A DNA stretch of 64,000 bases from Micavibrio sp. (GCA_012960155.1 DUBU01000039.1:1-64000), one strand, 5' to 3'. Counted from the stretch's first letter, positions 35,963-44,649 are shown. The notes: generated from the sequence alone by a model not told the origin. Made by a program: numbers and translations.

Positions 35963-36250
35963 CTACTCCACCACCTTTGGTACTACGTAGAAATCTTCCA
36001 TTTCCTCTGGTGCATTGGCTAGAACAGCTTCTGGACAGTTACCGTCGGTAATTTCGTCTTTGCGCAGGGGGAGGGCGATATCAACAGGGCTTGGTAGGGG
36101 CTCTACATTGTCCGTATCAACTTCTGAAAGTTGCTCGACAAAGCCGATAATGTTGTTCAGTTTTTCGCGTGTGCTGTCCAGTTCGTCATCAGTCATTTTG
36201 ATGCGTGCCAGACGGGCAACTTTTGCGACATCTTGGTTCGTTAAAGACAT
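35963..36250 (-). CDS. gatC: Aspartyl/glutamyl-tRNA amidotransferase subunit C
   Basis: GatC stabilises the GatA-GatB complex. The 95-residue protein has the family start MSLTNQDVAKVARLARI, the helix LNNIIGFVEQLSEVDT and the closing PLPSPVDIALPLRKDE. I use the ATG at 36250 (with GAGGA upstream); a longer reading from 36289 lacks a ribosome site. It is the first gene of a minus-strand string reaching the TerD gene. It diverges from ruvX, whose start is at 36315. Confidence 0.95.
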   Translation of the reverse strand: MSLTNQDVAKVARLARIKMTDDELDSTREKLNNIIGFVEQLSEVDTDNVEPLPSPVDIALPLRKDEITDGNCPEAVLANAPEEMEDFYVVPKVVE

Positions 36251-36314
36251 ACTTGTAATTCCTCGTTTAAAACCGTAGTTTTCTAGCACTAGAGATTAAT
36301 ATAAGCAAGGCCAT

Positions 36315-36803
36315 ATGCCAACAGGACTTTTAAGCGAAATTATAGACAGGCTGCCCGATCAGAAGAGATTGCTGGCACTGGATTTGGGTACTAAGACGAT
36401 CGGTTTGGCGCTATCTAACCCTGACTATACGATTGCGACCCCTTTAAAGACGGTTAACCGTACAAAATTCACCCGTGATATTGAAGAGCTAAACACCGTG
36501 ATCAAGGATTACGAAGTCGGTGGCTTTGTCATGGGGCTACCTTTGAATATGGACGGTACCGAAGGGCCACGCTGCGATGCGGTAAGATCATTTGCCCATG
36601 AGATGACGAATTATCCCCAGTTTGTGGGGACAGATCCGTGGATAGCTCTGTGGGACGAGAGGTTATCCACCGTTTCTGTGGAAGACTTTCTGGTTGAAAC
36701 TGTGGATATGTCGAGAACAAGACGGAAACAAGTCGTCGATAAGCTGGCAGCACAGCACATTTTGCAAGGTGCGCTAGACTTTATACAAGCATCGCGCTTT
36801 TAA
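36315..36803 (+). CDS. ruvX: RuvX/YqgF family Holliday-junction resolvase-like protein
   Basis: YqgF-type RNase H-fold protein; E. coli YqgF is linked to 16S rRNA 5' processing and rho-related termination. The 162-residue protein has the first catalytic aspartate in ALDLGTKTIGLALS, a second acidic residue in LWDERLSTV, and the third in VDKLAAQHILQGALD, with FVMGLPLNMDGTEG in between. All three catalytic positions are present. It starts a new transcript divergent from gatC, with a gap of only 64 bases. Its stop overlaps the convergent YgjP-like gene by four bases. Confidence 0.92.
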   Translation: MPTGLLSEIIDRLPDQKRLLALDLGTKTIGLALSNPDYTIATPLKTVNRTKFTRDIEELNTVIKDYEVGGFVMGLPLNMDGTEGPRCDAVRSFAHEMTNYPQFVGTDPWIALWDERLSTVSVEDFLVETVDMSRTRRKQVVDKLAAQHILQGALDFIQASRF

Positions 36804-37531
36804 CCGTAGCGCAGTAACTCATGACCGTTACTGCGCATCCAGGTCTTGCCTGACTTGTAATTGTCACAAAGTGTCTCGCACAGCCGCCAGAATTCACGAC
36901 CGTGGTTCATGTGCTCTAAGTGGGCAACTTCATGAGCCACTACGTAATCCATCGCATCCCAAGGCGCAAATATCAGGCGCCAAGACAGCATGATCCTGCC
37001 ATCAGGGCTACAGCTGCCCCAGCGGCTCTTGGTGTCACGGATATGCACGTCACTGATTGTTTTGTTGATAGTGGCAGCTTTCTCGCGTGCCAGATTAGCC
37101 ATGGTGTCTTCGGCCTCTTTCTTCAAGAAGCGTTTCAAACGCGGGGTAGGGTCTTCAAGGTTAGTTGAAATGAGAATTTCATTATCATTCAATATAATAG
37201 AGGTTCTTTTTAATGCTCTATCATAATTAATATTAAGCATGCGATCGCGCCCTAATAGTGGAATGATACTACCATTATCAAGAGTAATGATTTGTGGTAA
37301 TTCCGCTAATTTCTCGTCAATCCAGTGTTTGTGCTGGATTGCGAAATCCAATGCGCGCGCCATAGAAAAACGTTTCGGCACAACCAGATTCATTTTGCGA
37401 GCGGAAGTGTCTAAACGTAAGGCAATACGCTTGGCACGGGGGCTGATTTTTAATTGCAGATCAGGATGAATATCACGCAAGGATATTTCATCGGCGATAG
37501 AGATCTGTGATTTAGGGCGCAGCAGGGCCAT
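36800..37531 (-). CDS. YgjP-like (DUF45) zinc metalloprotease
   Basis: A 243-residue protein of the YgjP/DUF45 metallopeptidase family. The zinc site is HEVAHLEHMNHGREFW (HExxH with a distal His and Glu); upstream lies the family block RWGSCSPDGRIMLSWRL, which includes the conserved serine and glycine. No signal peptide is seen, so it is likely cytoplasmic. Substrates are not known for most of the family. It overlaps the patatin-like gene by 20 bases at its start and is convergent with ruvX. Confidence 0.88.
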   Translation of the reverse strand: MALLRPKSQISIADEISLRDIHPDLQLKISPRAKRIALRLDTSARKMNLVVPKRFSMARALDFAIQHKHWIDEKLAELPQIITLDNGSIIPLLGRDRMLNINYDRALKRTSIILNDNEILISTNLEDPTPRLKRFLKKEAEDTMANLAREKAATINKTISDVHIRDTKSRWGSCSPDGRIMLSWRLIFAPWDAMDYVVAHEVAHLEHMNHGREFWRLCETLCDNYKSGKTWMRSNGHELLRYG

Positions 37532-38528
37532 AGCTTGATTGTTTACCTAATTTGTCCGCGTGATCGGCGAGCCATTTCTCAGCATCGCGTTTACCCATAT
37601 CTTCTAGATCATGTAACCAGCGCGGGTCAATATTCATGCGGCTTGTATCATCCCATGCAGGGTCAACCTCAAGACTGATAACGTGCAGATTTATATGCGG
37701 ATATTGCTTCTGCAGATAGGCAATATGGTTGTGAATTTCTTCTGTGAGCACTTTATGCCCGGGTTTTTCATGACGTTTGCGCGCCTCATCCTGATGCTCA
37801 GGCTTAATGCCTGAGTCTGGCTTCTTTTGTAGCGTAACGATCAATAAATCGGTAATGCCTTCGCCACGGATATCCGTTGTACATGGATTGCGCCAATATG
37901 CGCCGTCATAAAACTTTTTGCCGTCAATCATGTGCCCGCCGAGCTCTTCTAGAGCGCCTGATGCGGCAATGGAAGCGGGGGTTAGTTCTTTACCTTTAAA
38001 AACAATGTGGCTGCGTTCTTTACTCTTTTCATCCTCGAGTACAGCATTTACGAACAGTTTGACTGGCCCGCTATGCATATGTTTATCCCAGTCAGGCATA
38101 TGGCGCTCGACCTGATCCTGCAAGTTTTTGGGGATTGAGCCCGCAGGCATCATACCCATCGCTTTTTCCAAATAGAATGGCAGGTTGGGGTATGCCACGT
38201 TGCGCGTGAAAAAGTTAAACTGATCTGTGAGGCTGAGCATCTTGATGGCACGGCCGTTGCCCTCAATCTCGCTCCAGAATGAATCGAGAATGCGTATGGC
38301 CTCATCGTAGCCACCGCTATTAAGGCCGTATGTTGTGATAGCGCCATTTACTGCGCCCGCACTGGTTCCTGTAACGGCATTAATTTTAAGCTTCTTATTT
38401 TGACGGAAAGCTTCTGAATTGAATAGAGCTTTCAGTACACCTTTTGCGTAAGCACCATAAGCACCGCCACCTTGCAGTGCTAATCCTAAGCGCACATCCT
38501 GTTTGGATGATAGTTTTGGAAGTTTCAC
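37512..38528 (-). CDS. Patatin-like phospholipase
   Basis: Predicted lipid acyl hydrolase with a Ser-Asp dyad. The 338-residue protein begins with the glycine-rich oxyanion motif GLALQGGGAYGAYAKGVL, has the nucleophile elbow VTGTSAGAVNGA (GxSxG) at about residues 53-64 and the catalytic Asp in FYDGAYWRNPCT. This is the bacterial patatin (RssA-like) layout, without a signal peptide. It lies upstream of the YgjP gene, overlapping its start, and close to a polyhydroxyalkanoate depolymerase. Whether it acts on phospholipids or storage polymers is unknown. Confidence 0.9.
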   Translation of the reverse strand: MKLPKLSSKQDVRLGLALQGGGAYGAYAKGVLKALFNSEAFRQNKKLKINAVTGTSAGAVNGAITTYGLNSGGYDEAIRILDSFWSEIEGNGRAIKMLSLTDQFNFFTRNVAYPNLPFYLEKAMGMMPAGSIPKNLQDQVERHMPDWDKHMHSGPVKLFVNAVLEDEKSKERSHIVFKGKELTPASIAASGALEELGGHMIDGKKFYDGAYWRNPCTTDIRGEGITDLLIVTLQKKPDSGIKPEHQDEARKRHEKPGHKVLTEEIHNHIAYLQKQYPHINLHVISLEVDPAWDDTSRMNIDPRWLHDLEDMGKRDAEKWLADHADKLGKQSSYGPAAP

Positions 38529-38600
38529 GGTCTAACCTGTCCCTGTTTTGATTATGAGGGACAAGTATACAACTATGATTAGGGAAATACAGAAAAATCC

Positions 38601-39971
38601 TTAGGCATCAGCCTTTTTATTGCGGCTTTTTGTTGTGCGGCGCACAGATTCCGGAAGGTGTTTATCAGCATCCCATCTTGCAGGCACTTTATCGGCGAGC
38701 GCTTTGAGGTCATGCGCGGGAATATCAGACAGGTTTTTATCAAACTCTCGAATGAAGTGACGCAGACGCGGCATAATATGTTGACGCCAGCGGCGACCGT
38801 TGAAGATACCGTAATGACCGACATCTTTCTGGAAGTGATGGAATTGGCGGCTGGCAGGTAGATTAGTTGCCAGAGTATGTGCCGCTGTTGTCTGACCATG
38901 CGCTGAAATGTCATCCATTTCACCTTCGATGGTCAGCAAAGCTGTTTTCTTCAGCTTGCTCGGATCAACCTTGATCTTGCGATTAGTTGCCGGGTCGTGC
39001 CAGACCATCTCGCCTTTAGGAAGTGAGTGTTTCTGGAAGACTGTCTCGACAGTCTGCAAATAGAACTCAGCCGTAATATCCATGACAGATAGATACTCAT
39101 TATAAAACTTGCGGTGTGCTTCGGCTGAATCACCATCACCATTTACAAGATGTTGATAGAATTTCATATGAGAACCGACGTGACGGTCAAGGTTCATCGA
39201 CATAAAGCCGCCAAGCTGGATAAAGCCCGGGTAAACACGGCGACCGGCGCCAGGGTAGTAGGGGGGCACATTCAAAACAACCTGTGATTCAAACCATTCA
39301 ATGGGCCTGTTCTCAGCAAGTTCGTTCACTTGAGTCATAGAAATTCGGGTGTCAATCGGGCCACCCATTAATGTCATAGTGGCTGGCGCGTTAGGATCGT
39401 TCTCGGCTTCCATGATACACGCAGCTGCATAAACAGGTACGGCGGGCTGACAAACAGCAATTACATGAACATCAGGGCCTAAAAGGCTAAGATATTCGAT
39501 AACATAGGCAATGTAATCATCCAGATTAAAGCGTCCTTCGCTAAGGCGAACTAAACGGGCGTCCAGCCAGTCAGTAATATAAACGTCATGATGCGGCAAT
39601 AATGCTTCGACTGTACCGCGCAGCAATGTGGCATAGTGCCCTGACATCGGCGCAACGACCAGAACTTTAGGATCCTTGCGCTTCGTGTCTCGACGGAAGT
39701 GCAGTAAATTACAGAATGGCTTTTCGTGCACTACTTCTTCCGTAACACTGACTTTTTTGCCGTCAATCTCGGTAAAGGGCAGGGCGAATTCAGGTTTACC
39801 AAATCGCTTGGTCAGGCGCTCGAACATCTCCGCATTTGCGGCAATGGTGCGACCTAATTGAGTGTGGGAAAGTGGGTTGAACGGGTTGCGGTAAAGATTT
39901 CTGGTTACGGCGGCTGTAAAACGGGCAGGCCCTAACATAGCTTTTTGCAAGTCGTAAAAATGATAGAACAT
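38601..39971 (-). CDS. phaZ: Intracellular polyhydroxyalkanoate (PHB) depolymerase, PhaZ family
   Basis: Enzyme degrading intracellular polyhydroxybutyrate granules. The 456-residue protein matches the PhaZ family in length and in the blocks VVAPMSGHYATLLRGTVEALLP, VYITDWLDARLVRLSEG, and VHVIAVCQPAVPVYA. The Cys in VCQPAVP is the active-site nucleophile typical of this class (Cys replacing Ser). The catalytic Asp (EGEMDDISA) and His (VGHYGIFNGRRW) are also visible. No phaC or phasin is in the window, so the polymer cycle cannot be confirmed here. It is monocistronic by spacing, with the patatin gene 72 bases downstream. Confidence 0.93.
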   Translation of the reverse strand: MFYHFYDLQKAMLGPARFTAAVTRNLYRNPFNPLSHTQLGRTIAANAEMFERLTKRFGKPEFALPFTEIDGKKVSVTEEVVHEKPFCNLLHFRRDTKRKDPKVLVVAPMSGHYATLLRGTVEALLPHHDVYITDWLDARLVRLSEGRFNLDDYIAYVIEYLSLLGPDVHVIAVCQPAVPVYAAACIMEAENDPNAPATMTLMGGPIDTRISMTQVNELAENRPIEWFESQVVLNVPPYYPGAGRRVYPGFIQLGGFMSMNLDRHVGSHMKFYQHLVNGDGDSAEAHRKFYNEYLSVMDITAEFYLQTVETVFQKHSLPKGEMVWHDPATNRKIKVDPSKLKKTALLTIEGEMDDISAHGQTTAAHTLATNLPASRQFHHFQKDVGHYGIFNGRRWRQHIMPRLRHFIREFDKNLSDIPAHDLKALADKVPARWDADKHLPESVRRTTKSRNKKADA

Positions 39972-40129
39972 AATCAGTACTCTCTTACTCGTTTAGCCCA
40001 TAACCATTATACTGCGTAATAGTAAAGATTTTTGCAACGCAACACTCTTATATATACCTTATATCGTGTGCATAACTGGCAAAATCAACTACATAACCTA
40101 TATAAACTAAGGCAATATAAGTTGTTGTT

Positions 40130-41158
40130 ATGAAAGATTTTTTTATAGACTGGCATATGGAGCTTGTTTCCCCCGACCGACTGCCCACCATTATCATGGC
40201 GTGGCTGCTGGTGACTATTGTGGGTGCTGTAACGGGGCCGATCCATGGCAATGCCAACCCATTTCTATGGCTGCTATACGATAAAACTTTGGGCGCTATG
40301 GCCGCGCGACTCGATAAAAAAGAGCGCAAAGTCAGAGACCTGATGTTCCGTGGCCTAATCATGATGATTTTAAGTGTCGTGGTGGCTTATACCTTCGGAA
40401 AATGGGCGGCTGCAGTGGTCTATGTCTATGATTTTAAAGGGTTTACGCAAATTGTGTTTCTGGCATTGGCTATGACGGGGGGCTCTGTCTGGTTTGCGCT
40501 GCTAAGACTCTTTTTCGCAATGAGACAAAAGAAAGTTAGCAAGGGTGCTTACTACAATATTGCACAGTCCTCACGTCGTAATCTATCCGCTTCAGATGAT
40601 TTTACCATTACACGCACGGCAATGGGCTTTGCGGCTAAAAGCTTCGATAAAGGCCTTGTTGGACCAGCATTCTGGTACTTCCTTGTCGGCCTGCCAGGTG
40701 CGTTCATGTATGCCATTCTGGCCGCCTTTGTCTGGCGCTTCGGCAAAGAAGGGTTTACCAAAGGTTTTGGCAAAGTGGCGCTTGCGGTTGAGAGCCTTCT
40801 AGGGTTTATTCCGCATATTCTGGCAGGCGTTCTTGTTGCGTTGGCAGGGCTATTTACCCCAACCAGCGGTATGACGCGTGCTTATGTGGGGCTCTTAAAT
40901 CCTGAAAAGCGCAGTAAATACGAAGAAGGCGGATTGCCGTTAACAGCAATGGCCTATGCACTGGATGTTAATCTTGGCGGGCCTGGTACCGACTTGGACG
41001 GTAGTGCCGTAAAGCCACGCTGGACAGGCCCTGAAAAGGCAACGGCGCAGCTGGAAGCAGGACATTTAAAACGAGCCATGTACTTAATGCTGATCGCGCA
41101 TCTGCTTTTTATTGCATCGATTATCGGCATGATGTTCTGGTCTGGTATGCTTTTTTAG
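40130..41158 (+). CDS. CobD/CbiB-like integral membrane protein
   Basis: A 342-residue membrane protein with the layout of CbiB/CobD, the adenosylcobinamide-phosphate synthase membrane protein of cobalamin synthesis. It has hydrophobic segments near residues 16-36, 70-90, 100-125, 180-200, 220-240 and 310-335. Recognisable CbiB-like pieces are GNANPFLWLLYDKTLGAMAARLDK, the ITRTAMGFAAKSFDKGLVGPAFWYFLVGLPGAFMYA region (CbiB has VESLAENTSDGVIAPLFW...GGLPGA) and the MARHIPA-like GFIPHILAG. The conserved DG and Glu/Asn residues of the active loop are changed, and no other cob gene is nearby. It may act outside B12 synthesis. Confidence 0.6.
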   Translation: MKDFFIDWHMELVSPDRLPTIIMAWLLVTIVGAVTGPIHGNANPFLWLLYDKTLGAMAARLDKKERKVRDLMFRGLIMMILSVVVAYTFGKWAAAVVYVYDFKGFTQIVFLALAMTGGSVWFALLRLFFAMRQKKVSKGAYYNIAQSSRRNLSASDDFTITRTAMGFAAKSFDKGLVGPAFWYFLVGLPGAFMYAILAAFVWRFGKEGFTKGFGKVALAVESLLGFIPHILAGVLVALAGLFTPTSGMTRAYVGLLNPEKRSKYEEGGLPLTAMAYALDVNLGGPGTDLDGSAVKPRWTGPEKATAQLEAGHLKRAMYLMLIAHLLFIASIIGMMFWSGMLF

Positions 41159-41179
41159 AAATTAAACCGTTTTAAATGC

Positions 41180-41208
41180 TTGACTTGTGAACCTGTTTTC
41201 GCTTATTT
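41180..41208 (+). promoter_or_regulatory. Sigma-70-type promoter of rpmB
   Basis: TTGACT (41180-41185) and TTATTT (41203-41208) are separated by 17 bases and lie 46 bases before the rpmB start, in a gap otherwise without signals. The -35 hexamer matches well, the -10 moderately. Confidence 0.5.
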
Positions 41209-41254
41209 TCCGCATCTGTTTAAGAATTATTGATAAATAACAAGGATGAGAGCC

Positions 41255-41545
41255 ATGAGCCGCCGTTGTATGATTACAGGTAAAGCCGTGATGACTGGAA
41301 ACAACGTTTCCCACGCACACAACAAAACACGCCGTGTTTTCCTGCCTAACGTTCAGGACACAAGTGTTTTCAGTGAAGCGCTTGGCCGTAAAATTAAAAT
41401 CCGCGTAAGCACAGCAGGTCTGCGCACTCTGGAGCACAAAGGTGGTCTGGATCAGTTCCTGATGGGCACAGCGCCAACTAAGCTTGATCCAGCTCTGCGT
41501 CCGGTACGCAAGCAGGTTGAGAAAGTTCTGGCTGACAAGAAATAA
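41255..41545 (+). CDS. rpmB: 50S ribosomal protein L28
   Basis: L28 is a structural protein of the large ribosomal subunit. The 96-residue protein starts MSRRCMITGKAVMTGNNVSHAHNKTRR, which carries the family hallmark GNxxSHA-KTRR, and ends with the basic KKVLADKK-type tail. It is longer than the ~78-residue E. coli form, as usual in alphaproteobacteria. The CxxC zinc motifs of other L28 forms are absent. It has its own promoter and a strong terminator, so it is a single-gene unit. Confidence 0.95.
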   Translation: MSRRCMITGKAVMTGNNVSHAHNKTRRVFLPNVQDTSVFSEALGRKIKIRVSTAGLRTLEHKGGLDQFLMGTAPTKLDPALRPVRKQVEKVLADKK

Positions 41546-41570
41546 GCCAGTCCTGTGAAGGAATTTAAAT

Positions 41571-41605
41571 CCCGGTCCATCATGTGATGAGACCGGGTTT
41601 TTATT
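41571..41605 (+). terminator. Rho-independent terminator after rpmB
   Basis: CCCGGTC (41571-41577) pairs with GACCGGG (41591-41597), with an inner helix CATCA/TGATG extending the stem, followed by TTTTTATT (41598-41605). It lies 25 bases past the rpmB stop and ends immediately before the tgt-like gene. Confidence 0.9.
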
Positions 41606-41617
41606 GGGAAAAAGATC

Positions 41618-42874
41618 ATGGCAGAAGCACAGAAAAAACGCAGCAGACGTAGAAAAAAAGAGCAGCCCATTATCGTGGAGCCGCCAAAGTCTCTGGATTA
41701 CCCGAATTTCTCATTTGATATCGAGGCGACTGATCCGAATAGCCGCGCCCGTGTCGGCAAACTTAAAACGCCGCATGGCACGATCGAAACGCCGAACTAT
41801 ATTTTCTGTGGTACGAAAGCCTCGATCAAGAATTTGTCTATTCCTGCTGTCAGAGAAGCGCGCACGGATATTATCCTAGGCAACACGTACCACTTGCTAA
41901 TTCAGCCCGGTACGGAGCTGATCGAAAAAATGGGCGGCCTGCATAACTTTATGCAATGGGATGGCCCTATGATGACCGATAGCGGCGGTTACCAGATCTT
42001 CTCAATGGGGCATGGCTCAGTCGCTGACGAACTCAAAGGTCGTAACAAAGACAAGGGCCGCGAGAAAAGCCTGCTGAAAATCACGGAAGAGGGCGCAACT
42101 TTCAAATCCTACTGGGATGGCAGCACAATCCATCTGACTCCTGAGTTGGCTATTGAACACCAGCGTCGTCTGGGCGCCGATCTGATTTACCAGTTCGACG
42201 AATGCACGCCTTACCACGTGGACCGTAGCTATACTGAAAATGCTCTGCGTCGTAATTACCGTTGGGCAGACCGCTGCCTGAAAGAATTTGAACGCACCGA
42301 TAGCGGCAAGCAAGCACTATACGGCATTGTATCTGGCGGTGTTTATGAAGATTTACGTAAAGAGTCTTGCGAATATGTAAGCTCACGACCGTTTTTCGGT
42401 ACGGCGATTGGTGACTGCCTTGGCGGCACATATGCAGAATTTAAGGAAATCGTGTCATGGTGTACGCCTGCTTTGCCAGAAGATCGCCCGATTCACTTGC
42501 TGGGTATTGGCCGTATTCGCGACATTTTTGAGTGTGTACCACTTGGTATTGATACGTTTGACTGCGTATCACCAACCCGTATTGCCCGCCATGGCTGGGC
42601 GCTTGAGCGTGGTAACCCTGAAGAGCGCATTAACCTGCGCAACGCAAAATTCCGTGATGATCCTGAGCCTCTGGATCCGTCATTGGATGTACCAGCCTCT
42701 CGTGACTACTCAAAAGCATATATCCACCACCTAATCAAAGCAGGTGAAATGTTGGGTATGCAGCTTATCGCACAGCACAACATCGCGGTCATCAACCGTT
42801 TGATGAGAGAAGTACGCGAAGCGATCCGCACAGGTACACTGAAAGAACTCGAAAAAGAGTGGCTACCTGAATAA
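41618..42874 (+). CDS. Divergent tRNA-guanine transglycosylase-like protein lacking the zinc site
   Basis: A 418-residue member of the TGT family, which exchanges guanine-34 in tRNA for a 7-deazaguanine precursor. Retained are ILGNTYHLLIQPG, the general acid/base Asp121 in TDSGGYQ, Asp194 in FDECTPY, and the nucleophile Asp315 in FDCVSPTR. Missing or changed are the three Cys ligands of the zinc site (Leu356, Val358, Ser361 where CxCxxC is expected), the substrate Gln (Ser239 in GIVSGG), and the GG...E pocket (Asp266 and Thr271). His387 of the zinc site remains. A basic N-terminal extension of about 30 residues (KKRSRRRKK) and a longer loop near 131-152 are added. A different base or loss of exchange is possible. 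Confidence 0.75.
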   Translation: MAEAQKKRSRRRKKEQPIIVEPPKSLDYPNFSFDIEATDPNSRARVGKLKTPHGTIETPNYIFCGTKASIKNLSIPAVREARTDIILGNTYHLLIQPGTELIEKMGGLHNFMQWDGPMMTDSGGYQIFSMGHGSVADELKGRNKDKGREKSLLKITEEGATFKSYWDGSTIHLTPELAIEHQRRLGADLIYQFDECTPYHVDRSYTENALRRNYRWADRCLKEFERTDSGKQALYGIVSGGVYEDLRKESCEYVSSRPFFGTAIGDCLGGTYAEFKEIVSWCTPALPEDRPIHLLGIGRIRDIFECVPLGIDTFDCVSPTRIARHGWALERGNPEERINLRNAKFRDDPEPLDPSLDVPASRDYSKAYIHHLIKAGEMLGMQLIAQHNIAVINRLMREVREAIRTGTLKELEKEWLPE

Positions 42875-42952
42875 AAATCCTCTTTTTGTTAAGGTTTCAG
42901 AGATATTTACGTTATATTGTATTATAGGAACGTAACTAATCTAGTGGACTAA

Positions 42953-43879
42953 ATGCCTGTAGATTATGAATTAGAACAGAACCTTAAAGCGCTTGCTCCC
43001 GTACTGGATGAGCACGCCGATTGGTATGCGCGCTTAATGAAAAAAATCCTGTATCCTGAAACAACCGAGAGTGCGCAGGCGCCTGGTATTTCAAATGGAT
43101 TCGGTGAATGGTGTGCGAAAGCCAAAGGGCAATCTTTCATTGATGAAGCAACGCTACGTGACTTGCTGCGTGTTTATGATGAGATGCATAAGCTGGCACA
43201 GGCGCTTGTATCTAAAACATTCACATCCAAAAGCAAAAAGCCGCCTTACGACGACTTTGAGCAGTTCAATTCACTGTATGAGGGCTTTATTCAGCGTCTG
43301 CGTCGTTTAGAGCAGGACTGTGCGCTTGCTGATAGCGGTATGGACATCGAGACAGGCTTGCGTAGCGCGAAGTCTATGGAGCGCGATGTGAGGCGCGAGC
43401 TTGAGCGTCGCGAGCGCCGTGGTAACCCGTTTACACTGGCGCTGGCCAAGATCGATAACTTCAATCAAATCAAGGATAATCTGTCCGAAGATCAGATGAA
43501 GGCGATGTACGAAGTCGTTGGCCGTTTGATCCGCAAATGTATCCGTTCATTTGATGATGGCTACAGATCAGACACAAATGAATTTGTTATGTGTTTGAAG
43601 CACTCGGTCGCCTCTGGCGGTACGGCTGCTGTTAATCGTTTGAGCTCTTATCTGGAAGATGAAAACTTCCTCTTTGAACTGGATATTGATGGCGAGAAAA
43701 AGCGTTACACACTGACAATGTCTTACTGTGTGGCTGAACCTGTTCCTGGCGACACTCTGGAAGAGCTATTAGCAAATATGCGTAGTGACTTGCAGCGCTG
43801 GAAAGAAGAAGAGGGCGGTGCTGCTCTGGAATATGTTGAGATTAGCCCGCTACAGCGTTATATCACTGATAACGACTAA
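42953..43879 (+). CDS. Degenerate GGDEF-domain protein with CZB-like N-terminus
   Basis: A 308-residue protein. The C-terminal half (about 130-300) aligns in pattern with a GGDEF diguanylate cyclase domain: the DIETGLRSAKSMERDVRRELERRERRGNPF opening, LALAKIDNFNQI for the metal-binding strand, and a final MRSDLQRWKEE helix. The active-site loop reads DTNEF instead of GGDEF/GGEEF, so cyclase activity is unlikely. The N-terminal ~115 residues look like a chemoreceptor zinc-binding (CZB) helical bundle, with DEHADWYARL, FGEWC and DEMHKLAQAL, but the expected Cys before FGxW is missing. It could be a c-di-GMP receptor or a regulator. It is unlinked to other c-di-GMP genes here. Confidence 0.68.
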   Translation: MPVDYELEQNLKALAPVLDEHADWYARLMKKILYPETTESAQAPGISNGFGEWCAKAKGQSFIDEATLRDLLRVYDEMHKLAQALVSKTFTSKSKKPPYDDFEQFNSLYEGFIQRLRRLEQDCALADSGMDIETGLRSAKSMERDVRRELERRERRGNPFTLALAKIDNFNQIKDNLSEDQMKAMYEVVGRLIRKCIRSFDDGYRSDTNEFVMCLKHSVASGGTAAVNRLSSYLEDENFLFELDIDGEKKRYTLTMSYCVAEPVPGDTLEELLANMRSDLQRWKEEEGGAALEYVEISPLQRYITDND

Positions 43880-43957
43880 GAATTTCCCCAAAAACACTTT
43901 GTTTTACGGATAAAATCCGCTACTGTCCTGCAAACTTGAACTTGCGGGAGACTATTT

Positions 43958-44614
43958 ATGTTGAAACACCCAGATTTTCCCAATCTGTACGTCGCTGATC
44001 ACCCACTGATCCAGCACAAATTGACATTGATGCGCGAAACACGCTGCAACAAAGTCGGTTTCAAAACATTACTTAAAGAAATCTCATTGCTGATGGGATA
44101 CGAGCTGACTCGTAACCTGCCGATGACGACCCGTGAGATTGAAACACCGATCTGTCCGATGGAAGCGCCGGTGATCAAAGGCCGTAAAGCCATGATCGTG
44201 CCGATCCTGCGTGCAGGTTTGGGCATGTCCGAAGGTCTGGAAGAGTTGATGCCGGCTGCCCGTATCGGTCATATCGGCCTATATCGTGATGAAGAAACAA
44301 AGAAACCTGTCGAATATCTGGTGAAGCTGCCTGACCCTAAAGGCCGCATTATCATTGCTGTTGACCCGATGTTGGCAACAGGAAATTCGGCAAAATACGC
44401 AATTGATGTTATGGTTAAAAATGGTGCCGAAGCAGATAATATCCGCTTCATGGCACTGGTGGCATCACCGGAAGGCGTTAAAGTACTTAATGAAGCCTAT
44501 CCGCAGATGCCGATTTACGTTGCTGCGCTGGATGACAAACTGAATGATAATGCTTATATCGTGCCGGGTCTGGGCGATGCAGGTGATCGTCTGTTTGGTA
44601 CAAAAGGCGTTTAA
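43958..44614 (+). CDS. upp: Uracil phosphoribosyltransferase
   Basis: Pyrimidine salvage enzyme converting uracil and PRPP to UMP. The 218-residue protein starts with the [13 protein letters not shown] block, has the PRPP motif [21 protein letters not shown] and the uracil-binding [17 protein letters not shown] tail. It is a few residues longer than the usual 208-210. It has a good ribosome site (GCGGGAG) and seems monocistronic between the GGDEF-like gene and the histidine kinase. Confidence 0.96.
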   Translation: MLKHPDFPNLYVADHPLIQHKLTLMRETRCNKVGFKTLLKEISLLMGYELTRNLPMTTREIETPICPMEAPVIKGRKAMIVPILRAGLGMSEGLEELMPAARIGHIGLYRDEETKKPVEYLVKLPDPKGRIIIAVDPMLATGNSAKYAIDVMVKNGAEADNIRFMALVASPEGVKVLNEAYPQMPIYVAALDDKLNDNAYIVPGLGDAGDRLFGTKGV

Positions 44615-44649
44615 TATATATTTGCTTTTATGCTCCAGAATGGAAGAGC

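Noticed and set aside
36661-36710. DnaA-box-like 9-mers (TTATCCACC and TGTGGATAT)
   Set aside because: They lie within the ruvX coding sequence, are imperfect and irregularly spaced, so codon content explains them.
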